Notes under the pieces: generated by a model
The model's database searches: none
What the model saw: only the letters and a program-made list of their open reading frames with translations
What the model was told of the DNA's origin: nothing
Position numbers and translations under genes: made by a program
Shown here: one piece after another, positions 1 to 5,697 of the stretch
Position numbering within the stretch: position 1 is the stretch's first letter
How the letters are laid out: each line of letters opens with the position of its first letter
Source: JAIPEK01 sp041685935
GTDB lineage: Bacteria > Desulfobacterota > Desulfobacteria > Desulfobacterales > Desulfobacteraceae
Direction of reading: 5' to 3'
DNA: 6,616 nucleotides
Assembly (NCBI GenBank): GCA_041685935.1
Contig: JAWLES010000134.1
Location: forward strand, 1-6,616

Positions 1-1
1 C

Positions 2-730
2 TATTTCATCGTCAAAGCCCTTCACCGCTCGATCCGCCGGGTGAACGATCCCAAGGAACGGCTCGACCCGACACTTCTGCCGATTATCCTGACCACTTCA
101 TCGATTGCGGTTTACTCGCTCTGCCTGGTGATCATTCTCGATATATTCGGTCTGAACACAACCAGCATCATCGCTCTTCTGGGTGCGGCAGGCATTGCAG
201 TGGCCTTTGCACTGAAAGACACCTTGAGCAACATTGCAGCCGGAATAATGCTCCTGATCCTCAAACCCTTCCGAAAAGATCACTTCATTGAATGCGGCTC
301 GGTGACCGGAACAGTCAAGGAGATACGCCTGTTTACAACCATACTGGAAACAATCGACGGGCTCTACATTTCAGCACCCAACAGCACTTTGTGGGACACC
401 TATATCAAAAACTACACCATAAACGGAAAACGCAGAATGGACCAGGTCATCGGCATATCCTATTCAGACTCCATTGACACGGCCTTTGAGGTTTTCCGGG
501 AAATCATCGACAACGAGCCCCGTTTCCTGTCCGAGCCCGAGCCCCAGATGATGGTCCAGTCACTCGGTGACAGCTCGGTGAACCTGACACTGCGGGCATG
601 GCTGGTCAATGATGACTACTGGACCGCATACTGGGAACTTAACAAACTGATCAAGGAAAAAATAGAGGCGGCCGGCCTGACCATCCCCTTTCCCCAGCGG
701 GATGTCCACATGTACGATCATACCGCATAG
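2..730 (+). CDS. MscS-family small-conductance mechanosensitive channel, 5' end missing
   Basis: This inner-membrane channel opens under membrane tension to release solutes during hypo-osmotic shock. The frame is open from base 2, so the GTG at 41 is probably internal and the true start lies outside the window. 242 residues are visible, against 286 in E. coli MscS, so TM1 is missing. Visible residues 25-50 form TM2. Residues 54-90 form the pore helix TM3 with the glycine/alanine-rich motif LLGAAGIAVAFALKDTLSN and then KPFR. Residues about 92-139 are the beta domain (GTVKEI, DGLYISAPNS). The remainder is the cytoplasmic alpha/beta vestibule, ending in the family-typical IPFPQRDVH. Aligned by eye to E. 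coli MscS, gate leucines 105 and 109 are Ile and Phe, and Gly113 is Asp. The gene converges on the DUF58 gene with a 3-base gap and has no visible functional tie to the opposite operon. Family assignment is secure; which MscS subtype it is remains open. Confidence 0.95.
   Translation, partial: YFIVKALHRSIRRVNDPKERLDPTLLPIILTTSSIAVYSLCLVIILDIFGLNTTSIIALLGAAGIAVAFALKDTLSNIAAGIMLLILKPFRKDHFIECGSVTGTVKEIRLFTTILETIDGLYISAPNSTLWDTYIKNYTINGKRRMDQVIGISYSDSIDTAFEVFREIIDNEPRFLSEPEPQMMVQSLGDSSVNLTLRAWLVNDDYWTAYWELNKLIKEKIEAAGLTIPFPQRDVHMYDHTA
657..678 (-). terminator. Weak candidate intrinsic terminator of the - strand operon, inside the channel gene
   Basis: Read on the - strand, about 55 bases past the DUF58 stop, the sequence AGGC-CGGCC-GCCT can form a 4-bp GC-rich stem with a 5-base loop. 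It is followed after three bases by six T residues (+ strand A657-A662). Stem-then-T-run order and orientation fit a terminator for the leftward operon. The stem is short, and the A-run encodes lysine codons of the channel, so this may be chance. It is listed because no other terminator is visible at this convergent junction. Confidence 0.22.
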
Positions 731-733
731 ATA

Positions 734-2041
734 TTACAGCCTTCCAGCCGCCTTGATCATCAGATACTCGTTCACCAGGGCGGACGGCAGGGAACGGGCA
801 GTCAGGTCAAGGGCCATGATACCCTGGTGGCGGAACACTCTGTGGATGCGGCGCCGGTTTTCAAGATACCCGTGTACTGCACTGAACTCGAGCGCCCCCT
901 TGAAGTCGGTCACGCTCTTTGCCATGGTCTCGTCAAGGATTTCTTCCCTGATGTCTGCAAGGATGGTCAGATGCTTCTTTTTCAACAGCTGGACCGCTGC
1001 GGGAAGATTCTCGTAATCCTCATCCCTGGTTCCGGTCAGGACCACAACCAGGGAACGCCGCTTTTGAAGCGCCATCAGCCGGGACGCGGCATCCATGTAG
1101 TCCGGAGCTTCAGGAGAAGACCGGATGTCATATACCTGGTTGAGTATCCGCCGTACCGTATCCCCTCCTTTTCGTGGAGGAAACCACCGATCCTCTCCGG
1201 CAAATGTCATAAAGCCCACTGCATCGTCCTGCAGGGATGCCGCATAGGCGAGCAGCAGGAATGCGTTGAGCACCCGGTCCAGATGAGAACGACCGCGGCT
1301 GTCACGGTGACGCATCCGCCTGCCGCAGTCAAGCATGAACACCACCTGCTGGTCTCTCTCATCCTGGTATTCCTTGGAGATCAGCCTGCGGTACTTGGAT
1401 GCGGCGTTCCAGTGGATCTGCCTCAGACCGTCCCCTGCCCTGTACTCCCGGAGCTGATGAAAATCATTTCCCTCTCCCCTTCTCTGCTTTCGACGGATCC
1501 CGAGCCGGCTGAGGCGGTTGTCAGACGCCAGTATGGAATATTTTCTGATTTCATTGAAATCAGGCAGCACCTTCACCGTATCAGTATTCGGAACAAAGAT
1601 TTTTTTCAGCCACAGGCCCATGGGAGACAGCATTGCAAAATCGGTCCCTGCAAACGTCATGTCCCCCCTGTGCAAAGGTTTGACCCGGTAGGATGAACGC
1701 GCCGTCATCCGGGCCGGAACAATCAAATCCAAAGGCTGGTTCCGTGCCTCGAATCCGGCCGGAAAATGGTCATGAATCCGGATACGGATCAGCCGGTTTT
1801 CCCGGTTTTCAAATTCAAGAGAGACCATGGTCCAGACATCCAGCGCCATACTGTACTTAAGCTTCCGGCTCACATCCGGAGGCGCCGCCCTGGCGACCAG
1901 GATACCGTCCAAAACCGCCAGGCCCGCACAAACGGCAGCCGTCCCTTTGAACAACACCAGCAAACCTTCGGAAAATGCCGAAGCAAGAGCGAACAGGCAG
2001 AGAAGAGCCGAAAGCAGAACCGTATAACCGGATGGTCTCAT
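734..2041 (-). CDS. DUF58 family protein, membrane-anchored, vWA-like (MoxR partner)
   Basis: A 435-residue protein of the DUF58 family, which is regularly encoded next to MoxR ATPases and is thought to act as their von Willebrand A-type adaptor. Two hydrophobic segments at about residues 6-24 and 27-50 anchor it in the membrane. A beta-rich region follows (about 60-160). The DUF58 signature lies at 189-221: GEGNDFHQLREY, then RAGDGLRQIHWNAASKYRRL. The vWA-like domain starts at VVFMLDCGRRM (Asp238) and runs to about residue 415. The metal-site motif is D-C-G-R-R rather than the canonical D-x-S-x-S, so metal binding of the usual kind is doubtful. The ATG at 2041 overlaps the moxR stop as ATGA. 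No clear Shine-Dalgarno precedes it, so translation is probably coupled to moxR. It is the last gene of the operon. Family is certain; the molecular role is inferred from relatives. Confidence 0.93.
   Translation of the reverse strand: MRPSGYTVLLSALLCLFALASAFSEGLLVLFKGTAAVCAGLAVLDGILVARAAPPDVSRKLKYSMALDVWTMVSLEFENRENRLIRIRIHDHFPAGFEARNQPLDLIVPARMTARSSYRVKPLHRGDMTFAGTDFAMLSPMGLWLKKIFVPNTDTVKVLPDFNEIRKYSILASDNRLSRLGIRRKQRRGEGNDFHQLREYRAGDGLRQIHWNAASKYRRLISKEYQDERDQQVVFMLDCGRRMRHRDSRGRSHLDRVLNAFLLLAYAASLQDDAVGFMTFAGEDRWFPPRKGGDTVRRILNQVYDIRSSPEAPDYMDAASRLMALQKRRSLVVVLTGTRDEDYENLPAAVQLLKKKHLTILADIREEILDETMAKSVTDFKGALEFSAVHGYLENRRRIHRVFRHQGIMALDLTARSLPSALVNEYLMIKAAGRL
2038..2041 (-). other. ATGA stop/start overlap joining moxR and the DUF58 gene
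   Basis: The TGA stop of moxR and the ATG start of the DUF58 gene share bases. The upstream stretch (GCGCCGCGGCA just before ATG) contains no convincing Shine-Dalgarno. This favours termination-reinitiation coupling, which would tie DUF58 protein output to that of the ATPase. Confidence 0.85.
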
Positions 2042-3021
2042 TGCCGCGGCGCTTTAACACTTGAAAGGATGTCATCCAGAACTTCGTCCACCCGGTATCC
2101 ATCGATCTCCAGGTCCGGGGTGAGTCTGACCCTGTGCCGCAGCACAGCCGGGGCAATCGCCTTCACATCATCCGGGGTCACAAAGGACCTGCCCTCCATG
2201 AGAGCTCCCGCACGGGCCGTGCGCAAAAGCGCAATACTGCCCCTTGGCCCCGCACCGATCTCGATTCCGCTGCTCTCCCTGGTAGCGCGCACAATGTCCA
2301 CTGCATATTCGATGATCCGATCATCCGTGATAAGCGCTGCAGCCGCCTTCTGGAGATTGACCAGGTCTGCCTTTCCAAGCACCCTCTGCACCGCGGATAC
2401 ATCCAGACGGTCTCCGACGGCCCCTGTCGTGACCTGCCTGGTAATATTTTTTTCATCCTCAGTTTTCGGGTACTCCATGTGGACTTTCAAGAGAAACCTG
2501 TCCAGCTGAGCCTGGGGCAGAGGATAGGTTCCTTCCTGTTCAATGGGGTTCTGGGTGGCCAGAACGAAAAAAGGACTCTCCAGGGGATAGGATTTTCCCT
2601 CGATGGAGACCTGGTGTTCCTGCATCACTTCGAGAAGGGCGGACTGGGTTTTTGCAGGCGCCCGGTTGATTTCATCCGCAAGCAGAAGATTGCAGAACAC
2701 CGGACCCTTTCTCACCCGGAACGAATTGGATTTCATGTCATACATGGCATGCCCGCTGATATCCGCCGGCATGAGGTCCGGGGTGAACTGAATCCGGCTG
2801 AACCGGCCGGACACGGCCGCGGCTGTCGCCTGCACAAGAAGGGTTTTTCCAAGGCCCGGCACCCCTTCCACCAGCACATGCCCCCCGGCAAGCACCGAGA
2901 CGATGACTTCCCTGACAACCCGGTCCTGGCCGATCACCACTTTCCTGATCTGGCTTTCAAGCTGCTTTGCCTTTTTGAAAGCGATTTGCGGTATGGTTCC
3001 GTTCTGTTTTTCCTGTTCCAT
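2038..3021 (-). CDS. MoxR-family AAA+ ATPase
   Basis: A cytoplasmic AAA+ ATPase of 327 residues, normal for MoxR proteins. Relatives form hexameric rings that use ATP to remodel or activate partner proteins, usually with a vWA-domain protein. Visible motifs in order: GQDRVV at 31-36; Walker A GVPGLGKT at 53-60; QFTPDLMPADISG at 78-90, the typical MoxR stretch; Walker B LLLADEIN at 112-119; EVMQEHQVS at 131-139; sensor 1 in ATQNP with Asn158; EGTYPLPQAQLDRF at 163-176; sensor 2 region GPRGSIAL at 258-265 with Arg260. All key ATPase residues are present, so it should be active. The C-terminal lid domain holds AGALMEGRSFVTPDDV and HRVRL. The ATG at 3021 is preceded by GAGGAG four bases upstream, the clearest ribosome site after that of the DUF4129 gene. 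The family is clear; the substrate is unknown. Confidence 0.97.
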   Translation of the reverse strand: MEQEKQNGTIPQIAFKKAKQLESQIRKVVIGQDRVVREVIVSVLAGGHVLVEGVPGLGKTLLVQATAAAVSGRFSRIQFTPDLMPADISGHAMYDMKSNSFRVRKGPVFCNLLLADEINRAPAKTQSALLEVMQEHQVSIEGKSYPLESPFFVLATQNPIEQEGTYPLPQAQLDRFLLKVHMEYPKTEDEKNITRQVTTGAVGDRLDVSAVQRVLGKADLVNLQKAAAALITDDRIIEYAVDIVRATRESSGIEIGAGPRGSIALLRTARAGALMEGRSFVTPDDVKAIAPAVLRHRVRLTPDLEIDGYRVDEVLDDILSSVKAPRQ

Positions 3022-3055
3022 TCCACTCCTCTTTTTTATGTTGCTTGTAAATATA
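3022..3055 (-). promoter_or_regulatory. 34-base spacer with strong Shine-Dalgarno for moxR
   Basis: This is the largest gap inside the operon. On the - strand it is AT-rich and ends in AAAAGAGGAGTGGA directly before the moxR ATG, placing GAGGAG (3031-3026) four bases from the start. A 5-bp AT-rich inverted repeat, TTGTA at 3045-3049 and TACAA at 3057-3061, spans the stop codon of the upstream gene; it is too weak to call a terminator. I see no good -35/-10 pair. The site suggests moxR is translated independently of the upstream genes. Confidence 0.7.
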
Positions 3056-4198
3056 CTACAACCGGTTCAACTTCTGCAAAACACAAATTGTCCGAACCAC
3101 GCTCTGATGATCATGGTGAAAATTCGAGTACAGAGCTTCATGAACGGTTGCGGCCGAAAGGCCGGTCTTCAGGGAAACGGCCCTTGAAAGTCTTTCTTTA
3201 TCCGCAGCGGCCCCGTTCATTCGGTATTTTCTGCGAAGCCTCCGCTCCACGGACTCCTGAACACTTTTGAAAAGCAGCGAACCGTTCCGGGTACGCCACA
3301 GATAACGGCCCGACGCCTGCAGATGTTCCATGATGTTCCTGCTGGAGTCATTCTCGATTCGTATCACCGGACCGATCCGCATTCCTGCCCGAAGAACCGC
3401 CACGGCGGCAAGTACCAGCAGACATACCACAAAATGCGGGGCATGTTTCCATATGAGATATCCCAATGACGGCATACCGCCGGTCTGGATCAGCCACGCC
3501 TTTCGAGCCCCCCGGGCGGTACTGGCCAGGAAAAACGCATGATCATGGCTGCCGATCCTGCTGTTGGTCCAATACCTGCTGTCGGACAGGACCGTGAGTT
3601 TTCCCTCGCCCACCCTCTTTTGCAGTGCATGAATCCCGGCCCCGTCTTTTGCTGCAATTGTAAAGATCCCTTTTGAATCCTCCAGGGTCCGGGCCGGATC
3701 AAAATCCACCCTGAAAGACTCGTCGCTACCGCCGGCTGCCGCCTTACCGGCAGCTTTTTTCTCCGATTCAGGAGCCTTTTCCACGTAAAGGCGTACTCCG
3801 AACCGGTCCAGAATCCGGTTGCCGCTCTTGCCCTTGTTTTCATCCCACTGTCTCCGGGCGGTAATGACAAGGTGCCCTCCCTGCCGCACCCAGGAGATCA
3901 GGTTCTTCTCCCTGCTTTTTGAAAGGTTTGCCCCCATGCGGTGGACAAATACCAGGTCATCCCGGGAGGGCGGATGAAGCAGCACCTTTCGGTCATGGAC
4001 CGGTTCAGCATCTATGCCGAGTTTTTCCAGAAACCGGGCTGCTGCCAGGTAAGGATTCTTCCGGGCCTTTTCAGCGGCTTTTGTCCGGATCTCTTTTTCT
4101 GCACGCTCGAAAAAATGAAAAAACCCGAAAATTCCTGCTGAAAAAAACAGAACAAGGATCAGGCAGACAAAGAATGATCTTTTAGTACGCCTTGTCAT
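3056..4198 (-). CDS. DUF4350 domain membrane protein
   Basis: A 380-residue protein matching the DUF4350 family found in this conserved operon; its biochemical role is unknown. TM1 is at about residues 8-28 and TM2 at about 253-271. The stretch between them (about 45-245) should face the periplasm and carries the DUF4350 fold: NPYLAAARFLEKLGID, DDLVFVHRMGANL and ISWVRQGGHLVITA, then VLSDSRYWTNSRIG and HDHAFFL at about 203-224. A cytoplasmic tail (272-380) begins RIGPVIR and holds EHLQASGRYLWR at 291-302. This fold resembles glutamine-amidotransferase-like domains, but the three cysteines (12, 259, 372) all lie outside it, so no thiol nucleophile is present; a binding role is more likely. An Ala/Gly/Lys-rich insert at about 143-158 looks flexible. 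The ATG at 4198 has AGGTGA (4210-4205) six bases upstream and starts 6 bases after the DUF4129 stop. Confidence 0.87.
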   Translation of the reverse strand: MTRRTKRSFFVCLILVLFFSAGIFGFFHFFERAEKEIRTKAAEKARKNPYLAAARFLEKLGIDAEPVHDRKVLLHPPSRDDLVFVHRMGANLSKSREKNLISWVRQGGHLVITARRQWDENKGKSGNRILDRFGVRLYVEKAPESEKKAAGKAAAGGSDESFRVDFDPARTLEDSKGIFTIAAKDGAGIHALQKRVGEGKLTVLSDSRYWTNSRIGSHDHAFFLASTARGARKAWLIQTGGMPSLGYLIWKHAPHFVVCLLVLAAVAVLRAGMRIGPVIRIENDSSRNIMEHLQASGRYLWRTRNGSLLFKSVQESVERRLRRKYRMNGAAADKERLSRAVSLKTGLSAATVHEALYSNFHHDHQSVVRTICVLQKLNRL

Positions 4199-4210
4199 CT
4201 CATATCACCT
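4199..4210 (-). promoter_or_regulatory. Ribosome binding site of the DUF4350 gene
   Basis: AGGTGA at 4210-4205 on the - strand matches the 3' half of the full Shine-Dalgarno sequence and lies six bases before the ATG. It includes the TGA stop of the preceding DUF4129 gene, so a terminating ribosome is already positioned for the next start. Confidence 0.7.
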
Positions 4211-5695
4211 GTACAGTTTCCCGGTCCTCTCCAGAAGATCCTCCAGTACGGCTCTGTCCGGCAGAATATGGGCATAGGCCGCTTTCAGCCAGTTCTTAGT
4301 AAGATCGGAAAAAACCCGGACCTCGTCCGGCCTCCGCCGGGCCGACACAATCTTCAGGCATTCTCCTTCGGTGGCCCCTTCGGGAATATCCAGGCAATGG
4401 TCATGAACCAGCCTTTGCAGGACTCCCCTGTATAAGAGGCTCAATGCCCCCTGTATGTCATTGCTTTGTATCAGCTCCCTTGCCTTTCCTTTGATGTCGT
4501 CCGGCAGAGAGTCCGGCGTTATATCCAGGCCGAACAGCTCGGAAGGCGGGCTTTCCGTGCGGCCGGAGGTGCCGGAGCCCAAAGAAAAACGAACGCGGTG
4601 AATCCCGGATTTGTAAAGAACATACGCAACCGCGGTCCCGGCAGCTATCCAGAGTAAAAACTCCCCTGTGACACCGAGCACCTTTGAAAAGGAACGTAAA
4701 AATTTCATGAACGGCTCAAGAAAGCTCAGCCAAGGCGGGGCATCTTTTTTTTCCTCTTTCGGATCATCCTTGAAGCGCCAATAGGTGACGGTCTTTTCCT
4801 TCCCGAAATCCTTGTGCGACAGAACCTTCTCAATGGTTTCTCCCGCCTTCTCCCTTGAGGCGGGGAGATCCCCGGCACTGATCGTTTCAGGGGCGGAAAC
4901 CGCCCACCCGGCCAGGATCAACCCGGCACACAACACAGCCGTACCGGATTTGCGCTTCCCGGTGTACCTGTTCATGAGCCGTCTGAAACGGATCTCGATG
5001 TCCCATGCTTCCAGCTCGGTTCGCCGGGCAAGGTAAAGTGCGAACCCCGCTGACACGTAAAATGGTGCGACGATGGACATGGCGGCAAGGCAGACCGTAT
5101 TTTTCAGGGCGATCCCCAAGGCTGTATCCGCAAAAATCACCGATTTTAAATCCACCTGGAGGATCGTGCCGGGAATCATGACAAAGAAAAGAACTAGAAT
5201 CGAAACCTCGAAAATGAATTCAAACACCAGGCACATGACAGTCAGGCCCGCGCCTGCACTCCGGTTTCCTGACAGTACCGCCACCCTCTGCTGATACCCC
5301 TTTTTCCCGAGACCCTCCAGCAGCATCACCGGCGCAAAAAAGGAACGGTTCAGGGAAAACCGCCGGAAGGTCAGCCGGACAAGCATGTACGGTCGCAGAA
5401 TGGAAAAAAAATTAGACATCATGTACTTCAGGGAAGGCTTTTCCCCGAAAACAGCCCTTCCGAGCCAAAAGACCAGGAACGTTTCGTAAAGGGGCTTGAG
5501 CCACCACACGGCCAGGGCGGCTGCAACCGGGTGTCGGTACAGTACAACATGAAGAATCAGGGCCGCCGGAACCGCTGTCACAAGGTACGCTTTCCAGAGA
5601 GGGACAAACCATTCCCTGGCCATTGCGAACCCGAGATCTGTCCCCTGCAGGGGACTCCTGGGGCGGGTTTCCACCGTCAGCTTCTCCGGATCCAT
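4205..5695 (-). CDS. Multi-pass membrane protein with C-terminal DUF4129 domain
   Basis: Numbered from the ATG at 5695 the protein has 496 residues. An upstream ATG at 5749 is in frame but would overlap the SpoIIM gene by 55 bases. The 5695 start has GGGAGG eight bases upstream and sits in a TAATG junction, so I prefer it. The N-terminal half (about 30-225) is a multi-helix membrane domain with several hydrophobic stretches, ending in GFALYLARRTELEAWDIEIRF, a conserved cytoplasmic motif of this family. Helices at about 252-268 and 345-361 flank a polar, probably periplasmic loop of about 75 residues (containing DFGKEKTVTYWRFKDD). The C-terminal 390-496 is DUF4129: GKARELIQSNDIQGALSLLYRGVLQRL, then a TEGECL segment and FSDLTKNWLKAAYAH. 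DUF4129 also ends TgpA-type transglutaminases encoded near MoxR and DUF58 genes, but no transglutaminase core is present here. Function unknown; a membrane scaffold or receptor for the ATPase is my inference. Confidence 0.88.
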   Translation of the reverse strand: MDPEKLTVETRPRSPLQGTDLGFAMAREWFVPLWKAYLVTAVPAALILHVVLYRHPVAAALAVWWLKPLYETFLVFWLGRAVFGEKPSLKYMMSNFFSILRPYMLVRLTFRRFSLNRSFFAPVMLLEGLGKKGYQQRVAVLSGNRSAGAGLTVMCLVFEFIFEVSILVLFFVMIPGTILQVDLKSVIFADTALGIALKNTVCLAAMSIVAPFYVSAGFALYLARRTELEAWDIEIRFRRLMNRYTGKRKSGTAVLCAGLILAGWAVSAPETISAGDLPASREKAGETIEKVLSHKDFGKEKTVTYWRFKDDPKEEKKDAPPWLSFLEPFMKFLRSFSKVLGVTGEFLLWIAAGTAVAYVLYKSGIHRVRFSLGSGTSGRTESPPSELFGLDITPDSLPDDIKGKARELIQSNDIQGALSLLYRGVLQRLVHDHCLDIPEGATEGECLKIVSARRRPDEVRVFSDLTKNWLKAAYAHILPDRAVLEDLLERTGKLYR

Positions 5696-5697
5696 TA
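5693..5697 (-). other. TAATG stop/start overlap joining the SpoIIM and DUF4129 genes
   Basis: The TAA stop of the SpoIIM-family gene (5697-5695) shares its last base with the ATG of the DUF4129 gene (5695-5693). GGGAGG at 5709-5704 lies eight bases before the ATG, inside the SpoIIM coding end. Together they fix the DUF4129 start and support coupled translation of the two membrane proteins. Confidence 0.85.

Noticed and set aside
41..43. GTG at 41 as the true start of the MscS gene
   Set aside because: The frame is open to the window edge with channel-like residues before it, and a start here would remove TM1 that the family requires.
670..677. The 8-base palindrome GGCCGGCC as a regulatory site
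   Set aside because: It is inside coding sequence, occurs singly, and is unremarkable in GC-rich DNA; at most it is part of the weak terminator candidate.
748..783. Inverted repeat CCGCC/GGCGG as a terminator for the channel gene
   Set aside because: The loop is about 26 bases, the stem only 5 bp, and no T-run follows on the + strand.
827..1696. A 289-codon open frame on the + strand, antisense to the DUF58 gene
   Set aside because: The - strand frame carries the full DUF58 signature; this one has low-complexity His/Pro/Arg-rich sequence with no family resemblance.
1766..2509. A 247-codon + strand open frame spanning the moxR/DUF58 junction
   Set aside because: It is serine/arginine-rich shadow sequence across two well-supported genes.
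3022..3070. An internal promoter upstream of moxR (TTGTAG ... TAAAAA on the - strand)
   Set aside because: Both boxes match the sigma-70 consensus poorly, and the implied start would fall in the ribosome binding site.
2134..3270. A 378-codon open frame on the + strand, antisense to moxR and the start of the spacer region
   Set aside because: It overlaps a clear MoxR gene with all ATPase motifs, shows no recognisable domain of its own, and runs across a gene boundary. Long antisense frames are expected in codon-biased GC-rich genes.
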